From positions 1 through 64,000 of the forward strand of contig NZ_LMJA01000006.1 in NCBI RefSeq assembly GCF_001428895.1: DNA of 64,000 bases. The letters run 5' to 3'. The stretch comes from Mycobacterium sp. Root265. Lineage in GTDB: Bacteria > Actinomycetota > Actinomycetes > Mycobacteriales > Mycobacteriaceae. The notes under the pieces were generated by a model. The model searched no databases and was not told where the DNA came from. It saw only the letters and a program-made list of their open reading frames with translations. Every line of letters begins with the position of its first letter. Positions within the stretch are counted from its first letter, which is position 1. This document shows, piece by piece, positions 8,917 through 16,435 of the stretch. The translations under genes were made by a program, and so were the position numbers.

Positions 8917-9118
8917 GTCTCACCTCCGGTTCCATGTTCAGGTCGGCACCTTCGTTCCGGTCGGGACGACCGGGGCGGGGATGCTTCGCCGAAAACCATA
9001 ACCATTCCGTCGCCCCGTCGCGTGATGTTGGACGACGCGTTGCGCAGATCAGCCCGGTTAGCCGGTCAAACGAAGGAACCGGAAACGCAGTCTTAACCGG
9101 CAGGGTCGGTCAGGAGGG

Positions 9119-9736
9119 TCATTTCTCGGCGCCGGAGGCATCCTCGGTCGGCGCGTCGAGGGTCTCGAGCACCACTTCGGCGACCCGCTTCATCGTGGTA
9201 CGACGGTCCATCGCCGCCCGCTGGATCCACTTGAACGCCTCCGGCTCGGTCATCCCCTGGTTCGCCTGTAGCAAACCTTTCGCCCGCTCGACCAGCTTGC
9301 GCGTCTCCAGGCGATCCGACAGGTTCGCCACCTCGTCCTCCAGGGCGGCGATCTCACCGAACCGGCTGACCGCGACCTCGATGGCCGGGATCAGGTCGGT
9401 GATGGAGAACGGCTTGACCAGGTAGGCCATTGCGCCCGCGTCGCGGGCCCGCTCGACCAGTTCGCGCTGGCTGAAGGCGGTGAGAATGACGATCGGCGCG
9501 ATGCGCTTGGTCGCGATCTCGGATGCCGCGTCGATGCCGTCACGGCGCGGCATCTTGACGTCCATGATCACCAGATCCGGCTTCAGGCTCTCGGCGAGAT
9601 CGACCGCCTCCTGGCCGTCTCCGGCCTGCCCGACGACCTCATAGCCTTCCTCACCCAGCATCTCGGCCAGGTCCATACGGATGAGCGCCTCATCTTCGGC
9701 GATGAGCACGCGGCGGGGTGCGGGAGCGTCGGTCAT
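9119..9736 (-). CDS. pdtaR: ANTAR-domain response regulator PdtaR
   Basis: A 205-residue protein with an N-terminal receiver and a C-terminal RNA-binding ANTAR domain. Phospho-acceptor Asp59 lies in LVIMDVKMPRRDG, acidic residues in LIAEDEALIR, the conserved Lys in YLVKPFS, and ANTAR helices in RKLVERAKGLLQ through MDRRTTMKRVAEVVLETL. It matches the remembered sequence of M. tuberculosis Rv1626 almost end to end, which also sets the start at ATG 9736 (MTDAPAP). The partner kinase PdtaS is not in this window; in mycobacteria it is encoded elsewhere. Phosphorylated PdtaR binds transcript hairpins and causes antitermination; in M. tuberculosis it acts in copper/nitric-oxide responses. Confidence 0.95.
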   Translation of the reverse strand: MTDAPAPRRVLIAEDEALIRMDLAEMLGEEGYEVVGQAGDGQEAVDLAESLKPDLVIMDVKMPRRDGIDAASEIATKRIAPIVILTAFSQRELVERARDAGAMAYLVKPFSITDLIPAIEVAVSRFGEIAALEDEVANLSDRLETRKLVERAKGLLQANQGMTEPEAFKWIQRAAMDRRTTMKRVAEVVLETLDAPTEDASGAEK

Positions 9737-9836
9737 GACGCACATTGTCGCGCCTTTGTGGTCCCGGGGCGAGCTTGGGGTTAACAGTGCCTGCCGGGAA
9801 GGATGACTGTGCGCATCCATTAAGGTGGTAGCTCGC

Positions 9837-9913
9837 GCCCTCGTATCCCAACTGGCAGAGGAAACGGATTCAAAACCCGTGCAGTGTGAGTTCGAATCTC
9901 ACCGAGGGCACCA
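9837..9913 (+). tRNA. tRNA with anticodon CAA (Leu, UUG) but a short variable loop
   Basis: A perfect seven-base acceptor stem (GCCCTCG with CGAGGGC), discriminator A and encoded CCA, and a perfect T-arm (GTGAG, loop TTCGAAT, CTCAC). The anticodon loop TTCAAAA presents CAA at 9871-9873. The D-arm contains the invariant GG. A Leu tRNA normally has a long class II variable arm; here only five bases (GCAGT) lie between the anticodon stem and T-stem. The anticodon stem has an A-C mismatch at its loop end and the D-stem is imperfect. It is a real tRNA-like gene, but amino-acid identity and activity are less certain. A possible -10 (TAAGGT) lies at 9821-9826. Confidence 0.8.
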
Positions 9914-10033
9914 TCAGGACGCGGTGGGTGAAAACCGGCTGCACTCGCACACGTCGTCGGTGATGCCATCGACGAGGCGACAGCCGTCCGTGTCATCCCA
10001 GTGACACATCGCGCTGTGTCCGCACCGGCACAT
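9914..10033 (-). CDS. 39-residue Cys-rich mini-protein (putative)
   Basis: A small ORF ending one base after the tRNA CCA. It encodes 39 residues with cysteines arranged CxCGH, then C, C and CxC, plus one His: a likely metal-binding knuckle. Supporting a real gene are a Shine-Dalgarno GGAGGTGA about ten bases before ATG 10033 and the dense, ordered Cys pattern. Against it are its size and the existence of a longer frame upstream (to 10159) with non-protein-like composition. I do not recognise a named family. It is convergent with the tRNA and has no obvious operon partner. Confidence 0.45.
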   Translation of the reverse strand: MCRCGHSAMCHWDDTDGCRLVDGITDDVCECSRFSPTAS

Positions 10034-10222
10034 CGGCGACAGCTCACCTCCGGACCTGCGCCGTAGCGCGGACCAGACGTTAATGGGACACCTAGGCACA
10101 CCCTTCCGGCCCGGGCGTGCGGTCAGACCCGGATCGCGTCGTACAGCCTGTGCCGCCAAACGTACGCCCGATCCCCGACCCGTGCGGGCGCTACTGGATT
10201 GGCATGCGTGATTGGTGCAGGC

Positions 10223-11257
10223 TCAGTCATTCGGCGTGATGACCGCGCGACCTTTGATCTGCCCGTGGTGCAGCAGGTCGTAGGCGCGCGCCGCCTCATC
10301 CAGTGCGAAATGTTCGACCAGCATGCTGATCTTTCCGCTCTGCGCCAGGGCGATGACGTCGATCAATTCGGGGATCGATCCCCAGAACGGTGCAGCGACC
10401 GAGCATTCGTGGGGCGGGCTGTGGAAGTTGACCGGCAGCGCCGCCGAACCGACCCCGACGATGGTCAGGTGGCCCAGCACGCGTGCGACGCGCGCAGCCA
10501 TGCCGAGCGTCGCGTCGACACCGACGAAGTCCAGCACCAGCTCCGCGCCCAGGCCTCGGGTGATGTCCTTGATGGTCGCGATGGCGCCGTCGCCGGAGAC
10601 CAACGCCTCGTCGGCGCCGAGTGTCCGCGCGATCTTGAGCTTGTCCTCGGAGGTGTCCACCGCGACGACGGTTGCCGCACCGGCCAGCGCGCGGAGCAGC
10701 TGGATCGCCATCTGGCCCAGGCCCCCGGCTCCGATCACCACCGCGGTGGATCCCGGCCCGAGCAGATGCAAGGAGCGTTTGATGGCGTGATAGCTCGTCA
10801 GCCCCGCGTCCGACAGCGGTGCCGCGTCTCGCGGGTCGAGATCGCCGAGCGGAATCAGGTAGCGGGTAGCGGGAACCAGCAGGTACTCCGCCATGCCGCC
10901 GTCGGCGCCGCCGAGCCCTCCGGGGCTGGGCTTTCCGGGAGCCTGGCAGTAGTTCTCCAGCCCCTGGCGACAGTTCACACACAGGCCGCAGCCCCAGGGG
11001 CCGTAGACGATCACCGCGTCTCCGGGTGCGAAACCCGTTGCGCCGGGCCCCATCGTCTCGACCCAGCCGGCATTCTCGTGGCCGAGGGTGAACGGCAACG
11101 CGAACGCCTGAGCGGGCGCCTCCAGCAGGTGCAGATCGGAATGGCAGGCGCCAGCGCCACCGACCTTCACCAGCACCTCCCCCGGCCCTGGCACCGGCAC
11201 CGGAACCTCCCGAAGTTGGCCCGGCCGTTGCCATTCGACGAACTGGAAGGCCTTCAC
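10223..11257 (-). CDS. zinc-dependent alcohol dehydrogenase
   Basis: A 344-residue medium-chain dehydrogenase. Catalytic zinc ligands appear in GACHSDLH (Cys) and TLGHENAGWVE (His). The structural zinc site has four cysteines in PWGCGLCVNCRQGLENYC, and the NAD-binding loop is VIGAGGLGQMAIQL near residue 175. The start is GTG at 11257, two bases after the P450 stop, so it is co-transcribed with the P450 as last gene of the ferredoxin/reductase/P450 operon. The likely job is oxidation of an alcohol made by the P450, or of the parent substrate. Substrate unknown; secondary alcohols or terpenols are possibilities only. Confidence 0.88.
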   Translation of the reverse strand: MKAFQFVEWQRPGQLREVPVPVPGPGEVLVKVGGAGACHSDLHLLEAPAQAFALPFTLGHENAGWVETMGPGATGFAPGDAVIVYGPWGCGLCVNCRQGLENYCQAPGKPSPGGLGGADGGMAEYLLVPATRYLIPLGDLDPRDAAPLSDAGLTSYHAIKRSLHLLGPGSTAVVIGAGGLGQMAIQLLRALAGAATVVAVDTSEDKLKIARTLGADEALVSGDGAIATIKDITRGLGAELVLDFVGVDATLGMAARVARVLGHLTIVGVGSAALPVNFHSPPHECSVAAPFWGSIPELIDVIALAQSGKISMLVEHFALDEAARAYDLLHHGQIKGRAVITPND

Positions 11258-11259
11258 CG

Positions 11260-12525
11260 CTATGGGTTCGTGATTCGGTCGAACTCGACTTCGAGGTGCA
11301 GTGGACCGCGGAATATCTGGTTCTGTCGATACGGCGGTGGGTCCACCACCAAACGCGGATTCTCCACACGCCGCAGGAAGGTCTCCAAGGCGATGTTGAC
11401 CTCCAGGCGTGCGAGCGGACCACCGACGCAACTGTGCACGCCACGCCCCCAGCCCACATGCTGATTGTCCGGACGCTGGATATCGAACTTCTCCGGATCG
11501 GGGAAACGCTCGGGATCGCGGTTGGCCGCGCCGTAGAGCAGGTGGACCGCCGAACCCGCCGGGATCGTGGTGCCTCCCACTTCGATATCAGCGGTCACGC
11601 TACGGCTGGGAAAGAACTGCACCGCCGACTGCAGTCGCAGCACCTCTTCGATCGCCTTGGGGATCAATTCCGGCTTCGCGCGCAGCAATTCGATCGACTC
11701 GGGGTTACGCAACAGCAGCAGCACACAGTGCGCGATGGTGTTCACCGTGGAGTCGTGCCCGGCGATCAACAACAGCATCGCGTTGGCGGCAGCTTCCTTC
11801 GGTGTCATCGGCCCATCCGGACCGTCCGTGTCGTTCACCAGCTTCGACAGCACGCAGTCCTGCGGCTCGGTCAGAAAACCCTGAATCAGGTCCGCCATGT
11901 AGGCCGTGAGCGCTGCGGTGCTCTCCTGCCCTTTCTGCTTGCGGGCCCGCCCTTCTGCGGTCGCAGCATCGGGCCCCATGTCGGCGCCGGCCATGAAGTC
12001 GAAAATCCAGCCGTGAAAGGTCGGCTCATCTTTGATGGGCACACCCAGAATCTGACAGATCACCGCGACCGGCACCGGATAGGCGTAGTCGTCGACCACA
12101 TCGAATGTTCTGCTGCCCTTGGCTTCTACCCGGTTCAGCGAATCATCGCAGAGTGCCTGAATGCCTGCGGCCATGTTCGGGATCACGTGCGGCGAGTGCG
12201 GCGGTGCAAAGTGCCGCATCACCTGGCGGCGTTGCCGGTCATGCTTGGCCGGATCGGACACGATCAGGCTGGGTTCGCGTCCGTACGCCTGCATGTGTTC
12301 GGCGCCGACGTCGGGACGTGCCGAGATCGGGCTTTTCGAGATATCGGAACTGACATGCGGGTCGTGCGCGAGTTGCAGCAGCTCGCGGTAGCCGGTGACG
12401 ACGTAGACGTTGTCCGCCACCTGGACGACCGGGGTCTTGCGCAACTCGTCGAAGAACCGGTAGGGATCGTGCCGGTTCTCGTAGCGCATCGCCTCGGTCC
12501 AGGCGCTGGCAGCAGCGGTGGTCAT
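11260..12525 (-). CDS. cytochrome P450
   Basis: A 421-residue soluble bacterial P450. The I-helix oxygen-binding motif is LLIAGHDSTVNT, the K-helix ExxR is EEVLRLQS, and the heme-binding loop reads WGRGVHSCVGG with the axial cysteine. The start is ATG 12525, preceded by GGGAG; longer upstream codons are not protein-like. It receives electrons from the ferredoxin and reductase encoded immediately upstream (13-bp gap) and is followed two bases later by an alcohol dehydrogenase. The CYP family number cannot be assigned here. A substrate such as a terpenoid, fatty acid or sterol fragment is possible but unsupported. Confidence 0.92.
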   Translation of the reverse strand: MTTAAASAWTEAMRYENRHDPYRFFDELRKTPVVQVADNVYVVTGYRELLQLAHDPHVSSDISKSPISARPDVGAEHMQAYGREPSLIVSDPAKHDRQRRQVMRHFAPPHSPHVIPNMAAGIQALCDDSLNRVEAKGSRTFDVVDDYAYPVPVAVICQILGVPIKDEPTFHGWIFDFMAGADMGPDAATAEGRARKQKGQESTAALTAYMADLIQGFLTEPQDCVLSKLVNDTDGPDGPMTPKEAAANAMLLLIAGHDSTVNTIAHCVLLLLRNPESIELLRAKPELIPKAIEEVLRLQSAVQFFPSRSVTADIEVGGTTIPAGSAVHLLYGAANRDPERFPDPEKFDIQRPDNQHVGWGRGVHSCVGGPLARLEVNIALETFLRRVENPRLVVDPPPYRQNQIFRGPLHLEVEFDRITNP

Positions 12526-12538
12526 TGGGCTCCCATTT

Positions 12539-13939
12539 CTAGCGGCGGGCTTTGGGGCGGAATTCGGCACCCCGCGATGTCGGGTCGTGGCCGGTGAGCA
12601 CGACATCGGGAATCCCGGTCGGCTCGCGTGGATCCGGGAATCGGGCCGACATCGGCTCCGCATTCGCCGGCACGTCATATCCTGGCGGCGGGGGCGGAAA
12701 CGGCGCCGATTGTTCGATCAGACGTGCGTAGTACTCCAGCCACTTGCCGTGGTTGAAGGTGATGGCGCCGACGATGCGGCCGTTCTTACCGAATGCCGCG
12801 GCGAAACGCAGATCCTCGACCGAACCCTGGGTGAACACGATCTCATCACCGAACGAGCACACGCCGACGCCCTTGATGTTCACCCCGAACTGGCCGGACC
12901 AGAACTGCGGCAACGGCAGGTGCGGGCGGCGGGCCCTCTCGAGGTTGACCATGTTGTGCGCCGCGGTCCTCGCGCCGAGCACCGCGGCGTCCACATGTTC
13001 GATGGCCATGAACTGGTACTCGTAGAGCACGTGTGGCGCCCGTGCGATATCGCCGGCGACGAAGATGTTGTCGGTCACCACCCCGTTGATGTCGAACGCC
13101 CGACACCCCGCATCGCAGGCCACACCCCAGAATCCGCTGGCGAGCTCGGCGCCCTCCAACCATTCGACATTGCGGATCGATCCCAGCGACGCCACCACCA
13201 CGTCGACGTCGAGCAGGGTGCCATCCGAGAGCTGAGCCTGCCGCACGTGACCATCCGCGTCGCCTTTGAGCGCCTCGACGGCCACCCCGGTCCGTAGGTC
13301 CACTCCGGCATCGCGTTGCATTTTGGCGGCGATGTCTCCGATCACCCCACCGAGTGGGCCGACCAGCGGCGCGCTGGACCGTTCCGCGACCGTCACCTCG
13401 AGTCCGAGTTCCCGGCACACCGAGGCGATCTCGGAGCCGATGAAGCCGGCGCCGACGATCAGCACCCGTTTGGGCCCCGCCTGTAGCGCCTGCTGCAACT
13501 CGGCGGCGTCGCCGCTGGTACGCAGTGTGAACAGACCTTTGAGTTTCGCTTCCTCGGGGTTGAACCAGGCCCGCGACCGGACACCGGTGGCGATGAGCAG
13601 CCGGTCATAGGGCACCGTGTCGCCGTTGGCCAGCAACACCACCCGGTTGTCGCGGTCCAGTCCGGTGGCCGCGACGCCCAGCCGCCAGTCGGCGTCGACG
13701 GCACGCAGCCGAGGGAGTTTGGTGTTGCCGGCCGGCACCCAGCCCTTGAGCACCTGCTTGGACAGCGGCGGACGGTCGTAGGGCTCGTGCACCTCGTCAC
13801 CGATGATGGTCAGTGATCCGGTGAATCCTTCGTCTCGCAGGGCTTCTGCGGCGCGCAAGCCCGTCAGCGATGCCCCGACGATGACGATCCGGCCCTCGGC
13901 TTTGAATGTCCGGACCAGGTCGTCGATCAGCGACCTCAC
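12539..13939 (-). CDS. NAD(P)H-ferredoxin reductase (FAD), P450 partner
   Basis: A 466-residue flavoprotein of the rubredoxin/putidaredoxin-reductase family. The FAD loop is IVIVGASLTGLRAAEAL near residue 18, the NAD(P) loop is VLIVGAGFIGSEIASV near residue 160, and the FAD-binding Asp lies in NIFVAGDIARAP. It is longer than typical members (about 400) because of a Pro-rich C-terminal extension of some 60 residues (PFPPPPPGYDVP onward). Its ATG overlaps the ferredoxin stop by four bases, and the P450 follows after 13 bp. Together these make an NAD(P)H to FAD to iron-sulfur to heme chain. Confidence 0.9.
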   Translation of the reverse strand: MRSLIDDLVRTFKAEGRIVIVGASLTGLRAAEALRDEGFTGSLTIIGDEVHEPYDRPPLSKQVLKGWVPAGNTKLPRLRAVDADWRLGVAATGLDRDNRVVLLANGDTVPYDRLLIATGVRSRAWFNPEEAKLKGLFTLRTSGDAAELQQALQAGPKRVLIVGAGFIGSEIASVCRELGLEVTVAERSSAPLVGPLGGVIGDIAAKMQRDAGVDLRTGVAVEALKGDADGHVRQAQLSDGTLLDVDVVVASLGSIRNVEWLEGAELASGFWGVACDAGCRAFDINGVVTDNIFVAGDIARAPHVLYEYQFMAIEHVDAAVLGARTAAHNMVNLERARRPHLPLPQFWSGQFGVNIKGVGVCSFGDEIVFTQGSVEDLRFAAAFGKNGRIVGAITFNHGKWLEYYARLIEQSAPFPPPPPGYDVPANAEPMSARFPDPREPTGIPDVVLTGHDPTSRGAEFRPKARR

Positions 13940-14151
13940 AGCGTCACCCGATCCGTGGGGGGATCCATCTCGGCGATGATCGCCTGCACCGGGCAGGAAG
14001 CCACCGCCCGCGCGACCTGTTGACGTTGAGACTCATCGGGATTCGGGTCGTAGGTCAACGCTTCCTCGCCGCTGAGCTGAAGTACCTCAGGTGCCAGGGG
14101 CACGCATTGCGCGTATCCGAGGCACCGATTCAAATCCACCACAATACGCAC
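13936..14151 (-). CDS. P450-type ferredoxin, probably [3Fe-4S]
   Basis: A 71-residue ferredoxin. Cysteines occur as C10-LGYAQ-C16 and a later SCP, i.e. CxxYxxC...CP. The position occupied by Tyr replaces the second cysteine of a [4Fe-4S] ferredoxin, as in the mycobacterial ferredoxins encoded beside P450s that bind [3Fe-4S]. It is the first gene of the P450 operon and overlaps the reductase by four bases. Upstream lies a 332-bp divergent region holding a dyad (14174-14191). Cluster type is inferred from the spacing of cysteines. Confidence 0.9.
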   Translation of the reverse strand: MRIVVDLNRCLGYAQCVPLAPEVLQLSGEEALTYDPNPDESQRQQVARAVASCPVQAIIAEMDPPTDRVTL

Positions 14152-14483
14152 GACCGACTCCTATGAAAATGGCGTCGAGGGGCTGCTCGACACCGGCTCC
14201 CTCAACAGTTTTCGTTGGCAAGGAACTCACTCCCGACCGCCAGAACACTCCAGGGAGGGCTGACGCTACTCCACGCGCGTCCAGATCGCGCAGCATTGGT
14301 CCAGAAGTGCAACCAGTGGCCGAACATGTTGACCCCGAGTCGATCCGAACGGCCGAAACGCGGCGTAGCGCCGGGGTGAAGTCTGTGAATCGTGCGAGGA
14401 AACGCGTCATCGAGGCCGGCGCCTGTTCCCCTCCCGCACCACCGCTCGCATCCTGAACTGGACACCACGACCAGGGGGTCCAG
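14152..14483. promoter_or_regulatory. divergent intergenic region between the P450 operon and the hotdog/GPP34 pair
   Basis: No convincing coding sequence in 332 bp; short open frames on both strands have no recognisable protein pattern. The region should hold both promoters. The one clear structure is a 6-6-6 dyad (GTCGAG, six bases, CTCGAC) at 14174-14191, 23-40 bp before the ferredoxin ATG, where a repressor could sit. A GGGGGT sequence precedes the hotdog gene's ATG. No regulator gene is adjacent. Confidence 0.5.
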
Positions 14484-15416
14484 ATGACGCATTCACCTCA
14501 CACCGTATGGCGTGTGCAGCCCACCCATGTGGATGCCGACGGCCACCTCGGCGCGGGCACTCTGCTGGAGTGGGTCGAGTCGGCCGCCCGTGGGGCAGCC
14601 GCCCGGTGGCATGACGGCGTGAGCGTCCTCGCCTCCGTCGGCACCTTCCATCTGGATCACCCCGTCGTCGTCGGAACGATCGTCGCGCTGCACGCCGATC
14701 TGGTCTACACCGGTCGCACCAGCATGCACATCCTGGTCACCATCCGTGCCGGTACCCCGATTCAAAGCGTCCAGTGCCCAATGGTTTTCGTGGCACTCGA
14801 CGGCCAGGGCAACCCGGCCACCGTCCCGGCGTGGGCACCGGTGACGATGCTGGATTTGCAGCGCCACCGGCAGGCCAGGGTTCGGGCCGGGACGCGCACA
14901 CGCATCGAGACCCTGATCGCCGCTACGCGTTTCCCGGACAGCGACACACCACGCACCGCCATGCGCTTTCGTACGGGCCGCGCAGACGTCGACCCGGACG
15001 GCACCGTCCGCGGGGGTCGGGTGCTGCGATGGATCGACGAGGTCGCCTATGCGTGCGGTGCCGGGTGGACGGATTCGGACGTCAAAGTCGGCTACCTGGC
15101 AGGTATCCGGTGCACCGCACCGATCGGCGTCGATGAGCCCGTCGATGTCACCGCGCGGATCATCCACACCGGGCCGCGCAGCGTGCACTGCGTTGTCCGT
15201 TGCACGAGCGCCGATGACAGCGGAACCCGGCTTCTGGCAGAAGGACTGGTGGTTCTCGTCGCTCTCGACGCGCACGGCAGCACCCGGCCCGTCCGGCAGT
15301 GGCAGCCGCAATCCGAACCGGACCGTCTGCTCGATCGGCAGGCCCGGGATCTGATCGCGATACGCCAGTACCTCGAACCCTTCCCCACGGTCGCCGAACA
15401 CCGCAGGGGTGCCTGA
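14484..15416 (+). CDS. double-hotdog acyl-CoA thioesterase (ACOT-like)
   Basis: A 310-residue protein made of two similar halves. The first opens with HVDADGHLGAGTLLEWVESAA (residues about 15-36), the second with ADVDPDGTVRGGRVLRWIDEVA near residue 170. This 'D-x-G-x-x-x-G-x-x-x-x-W-x-D/E' helix is the catalytic region of acyl-CoA hydrolases of the cytosolic ACOT7/YciA kind. It should hydrolyse acyl-CoA to free acid and CoA. It overlaps the GPP34 gene by one base (TGATG), so the two are translationally coupled. In half one the acidic residue is Glu, in half two Asp, so activity may reside mainly in one half. Confidence 0.7.
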   Translation: MTHSPHTVWRVQPTHVDADGHLGAGTLLEWVESAARGAAARWHDGVSVLASVGTFHLDHPVVVGTIVALHADLVYTGRTSMHILVTIRAGTPIQSVQCPMVFVALDGQGNPATVPAWAPVTMLDLQRHRQARVRAGTRTRIETLIAATRFPDSDTPRTAMRFRTGRADVDPDGTVRGGRVLRWIDEVAYACGAGWTDSDVKVGYLAGIRCTAPIGVDEPVDVTARIIHTGPRSVHCVVRCTSADDSGTRLLAEGLVVLVALDAHGSTRPVRQWQPQSEPDRLLDRQARDLIAIRQYLEPFPTVAEHRRGA

Positions 15417-16144
15417 TGAGCGTGATCGAACTGCACGGCGGCCCGGTGACGCTACCGCTCGCGCTGCACGGGCGGACCTACCTACTCGCCCACGACCGCC
15501 GCGCCCGCCGGCTGGACCACGAAAAACAATGGCTCCTGGGCTTTTCCCTGCGCGCGGCCATGTTGACCGACCTGTACCTGACCGGCCACCTGCGCGATGT
15601 CGAGGGTACGGCGCAGCTCTGCCGCAGTGCGCGTCACGGCGATCCGGTACTGAACGAGGTACTCAGAATGGTCGAGGTCAACGTGCCGAAGACCTGGGCA
15701 TGGCTGATCGCCGCCGAACAGGACAACGCACCGGCCCTGGTGTGCCATCAGCTCACCGGCCACGGGTGGTTGCGGCTTGAGCGGTACCGGAAGCTGGGGA
15801 TGTTCCCGGCCACCCGGCTATGGCTGACCGATGAGCATCTGGTCTCCCAGTTGGCCGCCCGCGTCGAGGCCGCGCTGGCCACTGCCAGCGACGGCCGGCG
15901 ATCGGATCCACAACTGCTGGCGCTCGGGCTGATCGGTGAGATGTCGACCGCGTTCCCGACCGGGGACCGGGCACGGCACGTCGAGCGACTGCGGGCGCTG
16001 ACCGACGAGGCGATCCCGCCCATCAAGGGTCTGCGCGCGTCGATCGAATCCGTCTACGAGGAGCTGGACATCAGGTCCCGCGACGGCGTCACGACCGGCG
16101 CCGGGTGCGGCGGATGCGGTGGCTGTGGCGGCTGCGGTGGATAG
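15416..16144 (+). CDS. GPP34-family (Golgi phosphoprotein 3-like) protein with Cys-Gly-Gly tail
   Basis: A 242-residue mostly helical protein. The LLAHD stretch, the RAAMLTDLYLTGHL helix near residue 45 and the later lysine/arginine-rich FPATRLWLTDE segment fit the GPP34 fold, which in eukaryotes binds phosphatidylinositol-4-phosphate. Bacterial members are common in actinobacteria and mostly uncharacterised. The remarkable part is the end: four CGG triplets following GAG, coded by different synonymous codons. Coupled to the thioesterase gene by a one-base overlap, which hints at a lipid-related role. No membrane segment. Function unknown. Confidence 0.75.
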   Translation: MSVIELHGGPVTLPLALHGRTYLLAHDRRARRLDHEKQWLLGFSLRAAMLTDLYLTGHLRDVEGTAQLCRSARHGDPVLNEVLRMVEVNVPKTWAWLIAAEQDNAPALVCHQLTGHGWLRLERYRKLGMFPATRLWLTDEHLVSQLAARVEAALATASDGRRSDPQLLALGLIGEMSTAFPTGDRARHVERLRALTDEAIPPIKGLRASIESVYEELDIRSRDGVTTGAGCGGCGGCGGCGG

Positions 16145-16435
16145 CTGATCACCGGGTAACCACGACGTTGGCGATCTAAAACACGTTTGCTACGCAATGC
16201 TCTCGCTTCACACGGGCCCAGCCGCGGAATCCGCAAGGCACCACCGACCGATGGTTCGCTTGCTCGTGAAAATCCCATTCCGCTGGAGATATGCGTGAAT
16301 GTCGCTCGTTCGGATGACCTTTCCTGCTCCAGTTTTGCAGACCACGAGCATGTGATAGGAATCCTGACGGGGGCGTCAATAGTTCGCCATTCGGGTCACG
16401 GCGAACTCTGGCCAGTATCGGAGACCACACTGCCC

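Noticed and set aside
14202-14492. Small frames in the P450/hotdog intergenic region
   Set aside because: No family pattern, no ribosome-binding site, composition like non-coding DNA.
16103-16141. Possible CGG-type microsatellite at the GPP34 gene end
   Set aside because: Codons differ from unit to unit, so it is not a simple DNA repeat; it is treated as a protein-level tail.
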